Position numbers and translations under genes: made by a program. The notes beneath the pieces were generated by a model. It was given only the letters and a program-made list of their open reading frames with translations. It was not told the origin of the DNA and made no database searches. DNA of 47,852 nt from Desulfotomaculum copahuensis (GTDB lineage Bacteria; Bacillota; Desulfotomaculia; Desulfotomaculales; Desulfovirgulaceae): the NCBI RefSeq assembly GCF_001655685.1, contig NZ_LYVF01000171.1:1-47852 (forward strand). Direction: 5' to 3'. Position 1 is the stretch's first letter. Each line of letters begins with the position of its first letter. Positions 8,481 through 16,956 of the stretch are shown here, one piece after another.

Positions 8481-9131
8481 ATGGTCCGGACGACAAAAGA
8501 AGAAATCATCACCTTACTCGAGAAACGGGATTTTGACCGGCTGGCCGCGCTGGTGACAGAAAAGAAGGCCAATATGAAATACCTTTACCGGCTGCTCTAT
8601 GATACGGAAAGCCTCCTCCGCTGGCGGGCGATCGAAGGGGTGGGGGCGGCGGCCGACCGACTGGCCGCTGAAGACCCGGAAGCGGTGCGCATCATTTTAC
8701 GCAAACTGCTCTGGTCGATCAACGACGAGTCCGGCGGTATCGGCTGGAGCGCCCCGGAATGCATCGGGGAAATCATTTACCGCCGGCCGGATATGTTCCC
8801 GGAATTCGCCTCGATCATTCTCTCCTATGCAGACGAAGAGATACTGCGCCGGGGAGTGGTCTGGGCGGCGGGGCGCATCGCCCGGGCCCGGCCCGCACTG
8901 GTGCAAAAAGCGCTGCCCGGCTTGACGGTCTTTCTGGACGACCCGGACCCGGTGGTACGCGGCTACACCCTCCGGCTGCTTGATATTACCGGAACGACCC
9001 CGGGGATGGACCGCCTGCGCCCCCTGCTGGACGACCAGAGCGCCGTCCCGGTATATGCAAACGGCATCCTGGAAAAGACCACCGTGGCCGCTCTGGCCGC
9101 CCGGGTGGCCGCCCGGGAAAGCCGCTCCTGA
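8481..9131 (+). CDS. HEAT-repeat protein, DVU0298-like
   Basis: This 216-residue protein consists of HEAT-like helical repeats (LLRWRAIEGVGAAADRLA, ILRRGVVWAAGRIARARP, VVRGYTLRLLDITG). The segment around residues 74-95, with NDESGGIGW followed by APE and IGEI, is the most distinctive part and recalls the DVU0298 family described from Desulfovibrio vulgaris structural genomics; that match is from memory. The frame is open from 8337, but ATG 8481 has AAAGAGGTGATT directly before it and a promoter just upstream. The protein is probably a cytoplasmic scaffold. Its neighbours include a larger HEAT paralogue at 6495-7601. Confidence 0.85.
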   Translation: MVRTTKEEIITLLEKRDFDRLAALVTEKKANMKYLYRLLYDTESLLRWRAIEGVGAAADRLAAEDPEAVRIILRKLLWSINDESGGIGWSAPECIGEIIYRRPDMFPEFASIILSYADEEILRRGVVWAAGRIARARPALVQKALPGLTVFLDDPDPVVRGYTLRLLDITGTTPGMDRLRPLLDDQSAVPVYANGILEKTTVAALAARVAARESRS

Positions 9132-9310
9132 CGGCCATGATTTATAAACAAAACCACCGCTGAAAGGCTGGCGGCATGACCCCGCCGCTCCGGTACTTCC
9201 AGTCCGGCCCCGGATACTGCATTCGTCCGTTCACATGCAATTTGCCGCAGCCGGACCAACCGGTATCACTTCACGACTGGACACCATCACATAGCTTCCG
9301 GCCGCATGCA

Positions 9311-9790
9311 TCAGCGGTGATAGGGTTCATGGCGGTTGATTTTAAAGGCGCGGTAGATTTGTTCCAGTAATATAATGCGCATCAACTGGTGGGGAAAGGT
9401 GAGCCGGGAAAAGGACAGCCGGAGGTGGGCGGCTTCCGTAACCCGGGGTGCCAGGCCCAGGCTGCCGCCGGTAATAAAGGCCAGGCTGCTCTTTCCGTCC
9501 AGGGCCAGCCCGGCCAGCATATCCGCCAATTCAGGGGAGGACAGCATGGTTCCTTCCCGGTCCAGGGCCAGCACACAGTCCCGCCCGTGCAGGCGGCGCA
9601 GCAGCCGTTCCCCCTCCCGTTCCATGACTGCGGCGGCCGCCGCGGCGGTGATGTCCGGAGGAAACGGCTCCTCGGCCACTTCTACCACATCCAGGCGGGT
9701 ATGGGCGCGCAGCCGCTTTATGTACTCGGCCTGTGCCCGTTCCCAATAGCGTTCCTTTAAACGGCCCACGCACAGTAGGGTAATGTGCAT
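9311..9790 (-). CDS. rlmH: 23S rRNA pseudouridine-1915 N3-methyltransferase
   Basis: RlmH methylates N3 of pseudouridine 1915 in helix 69 of 23S rRNA using S-adenosylmethionine. From ATG 9790 the protein is 159 residues, the usual size of this SPOUT-family enzyme. Visible signatures are LDREG (about 76-80), the glycine-rich FITGGSLG (105-112) of the trefoil knot, LTFPHQLMR (130-138), and the C-terminal HEPYHR. The frame runs on to 10159 upstream, but that extension has no family similarity; ATGs at 9799 and 9802 are alternatives. It is a dimeric cytoplasmic housekeeping enzyme. Confidence 0.95.
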   Translation of the reverse strand: MHITLLCVGRLKERYWERAQAEYIKRLRAHTRLDVVEVAEEPFPPDITAAAAAAVMEREGERLLRRLHGRDCVLALDREGTMLSSPELADMLAGLALDGKSSLAFITGGSLGLAPRVTEAAHLRLSFSRLTFPHQLMRIILLEQIYRAFKINRHEPYHR

Positions 9791-10055
9791 TTCACTCATC
9801 ATCCCAGTCTTGTTCCGGGCCGGCGAAAAACCGGCGGACGGCAATAAAAAACCGCCCGGCGTGGCCAACCGGCTCCCGGTTTGTCTTTCCGGACAAAAAC
9901 CGGCCGGCCATGCCGGAAGTTGGACGGCCATGCCACCCGGAAGCCGACGAAAGTCCGATCGAGCAACACTGCACCGGATAGGATTTTTACGCCCGGCCGC
10001 CACCCGGGCAACCGGCTGGATCCGGTCTTTTTCAGTCTGCCCGCAGCCGGCCGGC

Positions 10056-11345
10056 TTAATGCCCGCCGGCTGCGGCCGCCGTCTCCGGATCGCCGGCACG
10101 CCAGATATTGGCGCCCAAACCGCGCAATTTATGCTCCAGATGGTGATAACCGCGGTCAATGTAGGAAGTGTTGCAGATTTCCGTTTCCCCTTCCGCCATC
10201 AGACCGGCCACCACCAGGGCGGCCCCGGCGCGTAAATCGGTGGCCCTGACCTGGGTGCCGTGCAGTTTTTCCACCCCTTCAATCACCGCCACGCGGCCTT
10301 CCACTTTGATCCGGGCGCCCATGCGCTTCAATTCGTCGGCCACCCGGAAACGGTTCTCAAAGATGTTTTCGACAATCAGACTGGTTCCCGGCACGGTGGA
10401 CAGCAGTGCCATCAGCTGCGACTGCATGTCCGTGGGGAAACCGGGATAAGGCATGGTCTTGATATCAATTGGTTTGAGCGCGCCTTCCGCACAAATCTGT
10501 ACCCCGTCCTCTTCCTCCTGGATATCCACCCCGGCTTCCCGCAGTTTGGCAATCAACGGCTCCAGGTGCTGGGGAATGATGTTCTCCAGTGTCACCCGTC
10601 CGCGGGTGGCCGCGGCGGCAACCATGAACGTACCGGCTTCAATCCGGTCCGGTATGACGGCATAGCGCAGGCAACCGCCCAAAGTGGATACCCCCTCCAC
10701 CTTGATCACATCGGTACCGGCGCCGCGCACCTTCGCCCCCAGGCAATTGAGGAAGTTGGCCAGGTCCACGACCTCCGGCTCCTTGGCCACATTTTCGATC
10801 ACCGTCTGACCTTCGGCCAGGCAGGCCGCCATCATAATGTTTTCAGTGGCGCCCACACTGGGAAAGTCCAGGTACACACGGGTGCCGCGCAGCCCGCGTG
10901 CGCAGGCCTTTACCGCCCCCCGTTCCAGGGAGAGCTCCGCACCCAGCCCGATCAGCCCCTTGAAATGCAGATCCATCGGACGCACGCCAATATTGCAGCC
11001 GCCGGGCAGGGAAACCTCCGCCTGCCCGAAGCGGGCGACCAGCGGTCCGAGCAACAGATTGGAGGCGCGCAGTTTCTTCGCCAGTTCGTACGGAGGCATG
11101 TCCGCCAGGTGGCCGGCAGGGATAATCTGCAGGGAGTCAACCCCCTGCCAGCTCACCTTTGCTCCCAGACCGCGGAGAATTTCCGTCATTACGTGCACAT
11201 CGTTAATTCGCGGTACATTTTCCAGCAATACCCGGTCGGAGGCCATCGCCGACGCACATAAAATTGCCAGGGAAGCGTTCTTGGCCCCGCTGATCCTGAC
11301 CTGACCACGAAGGGCGGCACCCCCGGCAATCACCAGTTTATCCAT
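10056..11345 (-). CDS. murA: UDP-N-acetylglucosamine 1-carboxyvinyltransferase
   Basis: MurA transfers enolpyruvate from PEP to UDP-GlcNAc, the first committed step of peptidoglycan synthesis, in the cytoplasm. The protein is 429 residues from ATG 11345, which has GAGGAGG at good distance. Key features are the N-terminal KLVIAGGAALRG...ISGAKNA with the substrate Lys/Asn, and the active-site Cys117 in LPGGCNIG, so fosfomycin sensitivity is expected. The C-terminal DRGY and H-x-x-LGA region is also typical. Firmicutes often have two MurA copies; which one this is cannot be told here. About 265 bases separate it from rlmH, with nothing recognisable in them. Confidence 0.97.
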   Translation of the reverse strand: MDKLVIAGGAALRGQVRISGAKNASLAILCASAMASDRVLLENVPRINDVHVMTEILRGLGAKVSWQGVDSLQIIPAGHLADMPPYELAKKLRASNLLLGPLVARFGQAEVSLPGGCNIGVRPMDLHFKGLIGLGAELSLERGAVKACARGLRGTRVYLDFPSVGATENIMMAACLAEGQTVIENVAKEPEVVDLANFLNCLGAKVRGAGTDVIKVEGVSTLGGCLRYAVIPDRIEAGTFMVAAAATRGRVTLENIIPQHLEPLIAKLREAGVDIQEEEDGVQICAEGALKPIDIKTMPYPGFPTDMQSQLMALLSTVPGTSLIVENIFENRFRVADELKRMGARIKVEGRVAVIEGVEKLHGTQVRATDLRAGAALVVAGLMAEGETEICNTSYIDRGYHHLEHKLRGLGANIWRAGDPETAAAAGGH

Positions 11346-11475
11346 AATTGCTTTATCCTCCTCGCTCCCCATGCGGGCCGCGCAGTATTTATCTCAAGGC
11401 ACCATTATTCTCTGTCACCGGCCATAATTCCTGCCAAAAGGCTATTTTTCTTCAAGTTGGCTTTTTAATTCCGGA

Positions 11476-12360
11476 TCAATGTCCGATTGACTGCCGCCAG
11501 CGCTGCTCAAACTGCTTCAGGTCGACGCCCAGCGCCGATTGCATGGCCCGGTTGATATCCCGGCCCGTACCCAACACCCGTAAGATATTATGCACGGCCT
11601 GATCGCCGTAGACCTTTTTCATATAGTCCACGGCCGAGAGGGACTCCCGGTAAGCCAGCGCCTGATTGGGCAGCTGATCAAAACCGCGGTCCATCTCCGC
11701 CAGGTGATAAAGCGGCTGCGCCAGTGAGCCCTGCGGCGAATCGAAGCGGAAACCGGTCAGCTTCTTTTCCTCGGCCTGGGCCAGACCTTCAGTTAGCCAG
11801 CGGGGCACGTTGCCCCGGGTGATGTAATCCACCACCAGATGGGTCATCTCATGGGCCACCGGACCGGAGGACTCAAAAGCCTCCTTTATCTCCCCGGGAT
11901 CGTCCGACGCCACCCAGGCCCGGGGCGAGAGCACCCTGATTACCCCGGCCCAGTACACACCCATAGCGCTTTCACTGGCCGGCCAGCCGAAGCTGGCATT
12001 CAGGCTGGCCCGGGTGGGATAAACGATAATCGGTATGCGCTGCCCAATCCGGAGACCGAAATCCCTGGTAACAGGAGCGTAAAACTTGTCCGCCGTGTGC
12101 AGGATCATCCGGGCATCGGCGGCATCGGATGGTTCGTAGCGAATCAGGAAATGTTGATCGGAAATGGTATCCATGTTCCGGGTGCTTAAAATGACCTGGC
12201 CGCGTACTATTTCGCGGAACAGGACATATACGTATTCCCTCACCGCACCGGGGACACGCAACATAACCAGACCGATCAGGGCCAACGCCAGCGCCAGCAG
12301 CTTCAGCCAGAGCCAGGGGGGGCGTTTTACAGCCGGCAATGTCACTGTTCCGGTAGGCAT
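11476..12360 (-). CDS. Membrane-anchored gluzincin metallopeptidase (peptidase MA-like)
   Basis: This 294-residue protein has a single N-terminal TM helix (about 16-36) and an extracytoplasmic zinc peptidase domain. The HExxH motif is H170-E171-M-T-H174, with E191 in WLTEGLA as third ligand 17 residues later, the gluzincin pattern of peptidase MA-like families. ATG 12360 has AAGGGGA about six bases upstream; the frame opens eight codons earlier without a better site. The likely role is cell-wall or surface-protein turnover. The substrate is unknown. Confidence 0.85.
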   Translation of the reverse strand: MPTGTVTLPAVKRPPWLWLKLLALALALIGLVMLRVPGAVREYVYVLFREIVRGQVILSTRNMDTISDQHFLIRYEPSDAADARMILHTADKFYAPVTRDFGLRIGQRIPIIVYPTRASLNASFGWPASESAMGVYWAGVIRVLSPRAWVASDDPGEIKEAFESSGPVAHEMTHLVVDYITRGNVPRWLTEGLAQAEEKKLTGFRFDSPQGSLAQPLYHLAEMDRGFDQLPNQALAYRESLSAVDYMKKVYGDQAVHNILRVLGTGRDINRAMQSALGVDLKQFEQRWRQSIGH

Positions 12361-12481
12361 ATGATCCCCTTCTTTCAATAGCATGTTGATTAACTAAAGT
12401 AAAAGCATTCATGTCCAGTCAACAAGTTGTTTGTATTATTATACCTTAAAACCGCCAACCAATCCTACAGGTAAATGCTAA

Positions 12482-12515
12482 CACCGGGAACAGGTTTTTG
12501 CTCCTGCTCCCGGTG
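12482..12515 (-). terminator. Terminator-like hairpin after the TPR gene
   Basis: CACCGGGAACAGG (12482-12494) and CCTGCTCCCGGTG (12503-12515) form a stem with a small internal mismatch. It lies 13 bases past the stop at 12528. The U-tract is weak. Confidence 0.5.
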
Positions 12516-12527
12516 CGACCGGCTTTG

Positions 12528-13136
12528 CTATCTGGTTGAAAGTTTTTGCCACTGGGTGATCATTTGACGGGCGCTGTCCACTTGACTGCCGGTTTTGACC
12601 AGCTGGACATACTTTTCCAGCTGGCGTACGGCGGCTTGATAGTCATGCTTGCCGTAACCGAGCACCTGGCCGTAGTAGTAATAAGCCTGCGTATCGTCGG
12701 GATGGAGGCGTATTTCTTCCTGAAGCTGCGTTGCAGCCTGATCGTACTGTCCGAGCAGGAAATAATTCAGGGCCAGGTTTGTGCGCAGGACACCGTTTTG
12801 GGGATCCAGGCGCAGCGCTTTTTCATAGGAGGCAACGGCCTGCTCCCTTTTTCCCGCTTCATCGTATGCTCTGGCCAGGCCGGCCGCAATGGCCGCATCA
12901 TTGGGATGCGCGGCGGCCTGCTTTTGCCAGTCCGCCAGCGACTGCCCGGGCGAAACGGGCTGCCCGTTTTCCCGGGCGGGTGCGGTGTTCCCCAGCACCC
13001 AGACCACCGATGAACCGAGCAAACCGATGGACAAAACAGCCGCCATGACAGCAAAGATGATTTTCTGCCGGCGCTTGCGTCTTTCGTGATAGGACGGCCT
13101 CCGGCCCTCCGTAGTCTTCATTTTATCTTTCGCCAT
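12528..13136 (-). CDS. Membrane-anchored TPR protein
   Basis: The 202-residue product has a very basic cytoplasmic N-terminus (RRPSYHERRKRRQK), one TM helix (about 26-48) and an outside domain with about three TPR units (YEKALRLDPQNG, YDQAATQLQEEIRLHPDD, DYQAAVRQLEKYV). ATG 13136 has AGAGGAG eight bases upstream. Such anchored TPR proteins serve as scaffolds at the membrane. It lies between two cell-wall peptidases, which fits a cell-envelope role, but no partner can be named. Confidence 0.85.
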   Translation of the reverse strand: MAKDKMKTTEGRRPSYHERRKRRQKIIFAVMAAVLSIGLLGSSVVWVLGNTAPARENGQPVSPGQSLADWQKQAAAHPNDAAIAAGLARAYDEAGKREQAVASYEKALRLDPQNGVLRTNLALNYFLLGQYDQAATQLQEEIRLHPDDTQAYYYYGQVLGYGKHDYQAAVRQLEKYVQLVKTGSQVDSARQMITQWQKLSTR

Positions 13137-13178
13137 GACCGACGCTCCTCTGTGGTGAAATACAGGTAACACATCAAC

Positions 13179-13208
13179 ATTATATCATTCCCCGGACAAA
13201 CCATTCAA
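13179..13208 (-). promoter_or_regulatory. Sigma-A promoter for the TPR gene
   Basis: On the minus strand TTGAAT (13203-13208), an 18-base spacer and a perfect TATAAT (13179-13184) lie about 43 bases before the start at 13136. Confidence 0.55.
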
Positions 13209-13298
13209 TGGGAATGACGGGAATGCTGCAGTTGCAAAATCCCCGGTATGCCCGGCGGCGCCGGACACGTCGCGGAGTGAATGACGGAAGTGCCGCGG

Positions 13299-14681
13299 TT
13301 ATAGGAACGGCACCGGATTTTCCGGCTGATCATTGATCCGCACCTCAAAGTGCAGGTGCGGTCCGGTGGAATAACCGGTGCTGCCCACGTGGCCAATCAG
13401 CTGCCCGCCCGCCACCTGCTGCCCCTCCCGCACGCTGATGCTGGAAAGATGTCCGTAACGGGTGATTACTCCGTTCCCATGATCAATATCCACGCAGTTG
13501 CCGTATCCGCCGTACCAGCCGGCACGCACCACCCGGCCCGGAGCGGCCGCCGACACCGGCGTGCCGTAACCGGCGGCAATGTCAATGCCCGGGTGGAAAC
13601 TCCCCCGGCGGCTGCCAAAAGGTGAATCAATGGCTCCGGCCACCGGCCAGGACAGCCGTCCGCCCGTCCCGGAGCGGGAAGCCAGCAGCGTCCATGAACC
13701 GACGGCCACCACCTGATCGCGGGGTTCCCTCAGCACTGTACGCGACACTTCCTGCCGTCCTGTTTCCATGCCGTTCCGGTATGTAATCCGGTAATCAACC
13801 TCGGCCAGTCCCGGTTGACCGGGCTGTAAAACCTTGACCTGTCCGCTGTATAAATTACCGTCCTTTCTTTTTTCCACCGCAAAGGGGATTTCCCGGCGAA
13901 CGGCCAGCTCGCGCGTGGCCACCACGTTAATCATGGGCACCGGGCGGGAAAGCCTGATTTTTTCGCCAATCTGAAGATTTTCCGGGGTCAGCCCGGGATT
14001 GAGGGACTGCAGGGCGGCCACCTGCACACCGGTTTTGGCGGCAACATCCCACAGGGTGTCACCCGGCCGGACCACGTAGGTTTGTATTTCCCGGCCGCCC
14101 CGGCGCACCATGGCCAGCGCCCCGTCCAGAGCGAGAATATCCTCTGCGGGAACCGGCCCGTCTTTCAAGGATACTTGATCGGCAATGCTGACTTTAAGAC
14201 CGGGTTTTTGCGCATACAACTCTTTAACCTTATCCAGCAGCAGTTCGCCGGTGCGACGATCGGCCACCACCAGCACCGGCCGGCCGTTAACCAGCACAAC
14301 TGTGCCGGACGCATCAGCGCCCAGCGCCCGGGCCAGCCGGTTCAACAGAACGGTGCCGTTCACCGCCGGTCCGTCCGCCGCCGCCGCCCGGCGCACCGTT
14401 ACCCGGCGGGAATATTCCGCCCCGGGAACCAGTGCCAGAATGTTCAGCGCCCGGTCCACCGCACCCAAATCATCAGCCACTGCCACCGTACGCCCGTTTA
14501 CCTCCACCGCCCAACTGCCGGAACCGCTGGCGGCAACCGGCAGCAATGTCATCAGCATCACCGTGGCGGCAACCAGAATCCCCACCTGACACGGGTTGAG
14601 CGGCTCACTGGCCAAATAACCGGTCAACCGGCCCCATAAAGCATGTAAATATTTTTTGAACGCGGAATAACTGCTGAACAC
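13299..14681 (-). CDS. LysM-G5-M23 peptidoglycan endopeptidase
   Basis: This 460-residue secreted or membrane-anchored protein has a hydrophobic segment at 31-50, a long N-terminal stalk (50-200), LysM at about 201-246 (YVVRPGDTLWDVAAKTGV), a G5 domain at about 252-328, and an M23 peptidase domain at 340-460. M23 zinc ligands are H363 and D367 (FHPGIDIA) and H442/H444 (GPHLHFEV), all intact, so it should be an active endopeptidase cutting peptide cross-links. This LysM-G5-M23 layout is typical of clostridial cell-wall and sporulation hydrolases. It has its own promoter about 120 bases upstream. Confidence 0.93.
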   Translation of the reverse strand: MFSSYSAFKKYLHALWGRLTGYLASEPLNPCQVGILVAATVMLMTLLPVAASGSGSWAVEVNGRTVAVADDLGAVDRALNILALVPGAEYSRRVTVRRAAAADGPAVNGTVLLNRLARALGADASGTVVLVNGRPVLVVADRRTGELLLDKVKELYAQKPGLKVSIADQVSLKDGPVPAEDILALDGALAMVRRGGREIQTYVVRPGDTLWDVAAKTGVQVAALQSLNPGLTPENLQIGEKIRLSRPVPMINVVATRELAVRREIPFAVEKRKDGNLYSGQVKVLQPGQPGLAEVDYRITYRNGMETGRQEVSRTVLREPRDQVVAVGSWTLLASRSGTGGRLSWPVAGAIDSPFGSRRGSFHPGIDIAAGYGTPVSAAAPGRVVRAGWYGGYGNCVDIDHGNGVITRYGHLSSISVREGQQVAGGQLIGHVGSTGYSTGPHLHFEVRINDQPENPVPFL

Positions 14682-14801
14682 GGATCACTACTCCCCGGTG
14701 TATGACGGCCTGCACGCTGCAACCTGCAACTCCGCCCCTTGTTATGGGTTGCCTGGCCCGGCATACAAAAATTGGCGTCTTTTGTCGATAGAGCCAGCAG
14801 T

Positions 14802-14830
14802 ATTATATCACAGGGAAAATGACCGGGCAA
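14802..14830 (-). promoter_or_regulatory. Sigma-A promoter for the M23 gene
   Basis: On the minus strand TTGCCC (14825-14830), a 17-base spacer and perfect TATAAT (14802-14807) lie upstream of 14681. Confidence 0.6.
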
Positions 14831-14892
14831 TTGCGACTTCAGTTGTATCTTGTCTGAATTGCCGGAATTCACCGGCAAAGCGCCCAAGATCA

Positions 14893-16248
14893 TCATATTT
14901 TTATGCCGGCCAGTTCGGTTTTCAGGTAAAATGCACATTCCAGCCGTTTTTTGATCAGCCGGCAGGCCAGTTCATAAGGCTGACTGAGATTGCCGTGAAA
15001 GGCATGCGCGTTGGCATGGCAGCCGCCGCTGCAGAAAAAGCGCGCCCAGCACCCGGGGCAGTCTTCCTTGTTGTAAACATGTGCCTGCCGGAATACCTGC
15101 ACCAGTTCCGGAGTATCAATGCCATACGCCACGTGCCCCATACGGTAACCGGGCCGTCCCACGAACTGGTGGCAGGGATACAGGCTGCCGTCGGGAGCCA
15201 CAGCCAGGTATTCATGTCCGGCGCCGCAGCCGGACAGGCGCTTGGGCAGGCAGGGGCCGCCGTCCAGATCAATATTGAAGTGATAAAAGTTGATTTTTTG
15301 TCCGCGGCGGATGCGCTTCAGCAAGGCCCCGGCCAGTTTCTCATATTCCGTGCAAACAGCCGGCACATGCTCCGGACGCAGGGCGTATTCCGCTTCGTAC
15401 GGGGCCACCACCGGCTCCACGGAAACGTGTTCAAACCCCAGGCCGGCCAGGTGCAGCACATCCTGCGCAAAGTCCAGGTTGTGACAGGTAAAGGTTCCCC
15501 GTACATAATATTCCTGCTCCGGCCGGGTGGCCACAAAGCGGCGGATATTTTCCGCCACCAAAGCGTAGGAACCCCGGCCGGCGGGAAAGGGACGCATGGC
15601 GTCGTGTACTTCCGGCCGTCCGTCCAGACTGAGCACCACCGCCAGGTTGTTTTCATTCAAATAGCGCCCCGTTTCCGGCGTAAGCAGCACCCCGTTGGTG
15701 GTGACGGTGAATTTGATCTGCTTGCCGGCGGCCGCCGCCTTTTCCCGGCCGTAGGCCACCAGTTCTTTTAACACTCCGAAGTTCAGCAGCGGCTCGCCGC
15801 CGAAAAAGTCCACTTCCACATGCCGACGGTTGCCGGCACGGGAAAAAAGGAAATCCAGCGCCTGCCGCCCCACTGCAAACGGCATCAGCCCGGCCGGCCC
15901 GTTGAAATGCCCCTGGCCGGCAAAACAGTAGCGGCAGGACAGGTTGCAGTCGTGGGCCAGATGCAGGCAAAGCGCCTTGATTACGCCGCTTTCCGGCGGG
16001 TCGTACCGGCCGTTCAAAGGATCGGGTGAAAAGAGCAGGCCCTCCTTCACCAAAGTACTGATTTCATCAAGTGCTTCCGCTATGTCCGCCGCATGATAAC
16101 GGCCGCTACAACGGGCCGTCAGTTCCTCCCGGGTAAAGTCCGGATAGCCGTCCAACAGCTCCCAGGTTAAATCGTCCACCACGTGCAGAGCGCCGCTGTT
16201 TACATCCAGCACCATCTTCCGCCCATCAAAACAAAACTTGTGTATCAT
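14893..16248 (-). CDS. scfB: SCIFF peptide maturase, radical SAM/SPASM enzyme
   Basis: This 451-residue enzyme belongs to the radical SAM maturases that install thioether bonds in the SCIFF (six cysteines in forty-five residues) peptide. An N-terminal precursor-binding region opens MIHKFCFDGRK...LDVNSGALHVVDD, as typical of the family. The radical SAM cluster motif CxxxCxxC is at about C101, C105 and C108 (CNLSCRYC), and a C-terminal SPASM/twitch region has cysteines such as CPGCWARFFCSGGC binding auxiliary clusters. I chose ATG 16248; a GTG lies one codon earlier. Its precursor lies 170 bases upstream on the same strand. The mature peptide's function is unknown. Confidence 0.94.
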   Translation of the reverse strand: MIHKFCFDGRKMVLDVNSGALHVVDDLTWELLDGYPDFTREELTARCSGRYHAADIAEALDEISTLVKEGLLFSPDPLNGRYDPPESGVIKALCLHLAHDCNLSCRYCFAGQGHFNGPAGLMPFAVGRQALDFLFSRAGNRRHVEVDFFGGEPLLNFGVLKELVAYGREKAAAAGKQIKFTVTTNGVLLTPETGRYLNENNLAVVLSLDGRPEVHDAMRPFPAGRGSYALVAENIRRFVATRPEQEYYVRGTFTCHNLDFAQDVLHLAGLGFEHVSVEPVVAPYEAEYALRPEHVPAVCTEYEKLAGALLKRIRRGQKINFYHFNIDLDGGPCLPKRLSGCGAGHEYLAVAPDGSLYPCHQFVGRPGYRMGHVAYGIDTPELVQVFRQAHVYNKEDCPGCWARFFCSGGCHANAHAFHGNLSQPYELACRLIKKRLECAFYLKTELAGIKI

Positions 16249-16378
16249 CACTCAACAGCCGGAACAACCGGCCCAACCCCCCAACAGTCCTTGTTATATA
16301 ACCTGCCTGGAACAAACAATACGCATTTTCCCGCAATCACTCCGGCGCCGGACGCGCAACCCGTCCCATTGCAGGTCA

Positions 16379-16412
16379 AGAAAAAAACCTCATCCCGCGT
16401 GGGATCAGGTTT
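16379..16412 (-). terminator. Terminator/attenuator between scfA and scfB
   Basis: On the minus strand AAACCTGATCCC, loop ACGC, and GGGATGAGGTTT form a 12-bp stem with one mismatch, followed by TTTTTTTC. It begins seven bases after the scfA stop. It should make scfA message more abundant than the scfB portion. Confidence 0.8.
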
Positions 16413-16418
16413 CGGCGG

Positions 16419-16571
16419 TTACTTGTCCTGCTCTTTCCGGCAGGCCTGGTTCCCTACCGTGCAGGAGGTTTTACAGGCCGACTGGCAGGATGTCTGACAC
16501 TCGCCACAACCGCGGCCCTTTATGCTGGCCGCCAGCACGGGCCGGTTGACAGTTTTGATATGTTTGCCCAT
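16419..16571 (-). CDS. scfA: SCIFF ribosomal peptide precursor
   Basis: A 50-residue peptide beginning MGKHIKTVNRPVLAASIKGR and ending with six cysteines at C22, C25, C29, C33, C37 and C44, interspersed with Thr27, Thr35 and Thr38; the core contains CQTSCQSACKTSC. This is the near-invariant SCIFF sequence. Maturation by the neighbouring radical SAM enzyme forms Cys-to-Thr thioether links, making a ranthipeptide (sactipeptide-like) product. GGAGG lies 13 bases before the ATG, a long spacing. A good sigma-A promoter is at 16609-16637 and a terminator follows the stop. Its sequence conservation across Clostridia suggests a signalling or housekeeping function rather than an antibiotic. Confidence 0.96.
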   Translation of the reverse strand: MGKHIKTVNRPVLAASIKGRGCGECQTSCQSACKTSCTVGNQACRKEQDK

Positions 16572-16608
16572 CTGACAATATATGCCTCCTTTTCCCAAAC
16601 CTCTTCAT

Positions 16609-16637
16609 ATTATACTGCACCTTCTCCGGACGGACAA
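16609..16637 (-). promoter_or_regulatory. Sigma-A promoter of scfAB
   Basis: On the minus strand TTGTCC (16632-16637), a 17-base spacer and perfect TATAAT (16609-16614) lie 38 bases before the scfA start. Confidence 0.65.
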
Positions 16638-16800
16638 GACCCGGCATGACATTTTACCGGCAACCCGCTTCCCGGCCGGATGTCCGTGGAAACCACAGCC
16701 ACCAGCAAAATCACTTTCAAAATTCTATGTCCGTCCCCGCCGGGATATACCGTAAAAAATAAGACCGTTTCCATAAAATTGCAGTAAAACCGCCCAAAGC

Positions 16801-16827
16801 AAAAGGCCCCCGATCCCCGGAGGCCTT
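16801..16827 (-). terminator. Terminator of the tRNA-Gly transcript
   Basis: On the minus strand AAGGCCTCCGG, loop GGAT and CGGGGGCCTTTT form a GC-rich stem ending in a short U-tract, about ten bases after the tRNA 3' end. Confidence 0.7.
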
Positions 16828-16835
16828 GCTGTTAC

Positions 16836-16910
16836 TGGAGCGGGTGACGAGGATCGAACTCGCAACCCTCAGCTTGGGAAGCTGATGCTCTACCATTGAG
16901 CTACACCCGC
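16836..16910 (-). tRNA. tRNA-Gly(CCC)
   Basis: A 75-base cloverleaf with CCA encoded. Acceptor GCGGGTG pairs with the 3' CACCCGC; the D-arm has AGCTCAATGGTAGAGC, the T-arm has GTTCGATC, and the anticodon stem TCAGC/GCTGA encloses loop TTCCCAA, giving anticodon CCC. Confidence 0.95.
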
Positions 16911-16920
16911 ATCACACTTA

Positions 16921-16948
16921 ATTATAGCGAATACGGAAAAAAAGTCAA
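16921..16948 (-). promoter_or_regulatory. Sigma-A promoter of tRNA-Gly
   Basis: On the minus strand TTGACT (16943-16948), a 16-base spacer and TATAAT (16921-16926), ten bases before the tRNA 5' end. Confidence 0.7.
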
Positions 16949-16956
16949 GACCCGGC

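Noticed and set aside
10260-11261. 333-codon open frame antisense to murA
   Set aside because: Mirror of the murA codon pattern, His/Gln/Arg-rich translation and no ribosome binding site.
14698-15771. 357-codon frame antisense to the SCIFF maturase
   Set aside because: The opposite strand encodes a clear radical SAM enzyme; this frame has no recognisable domain.
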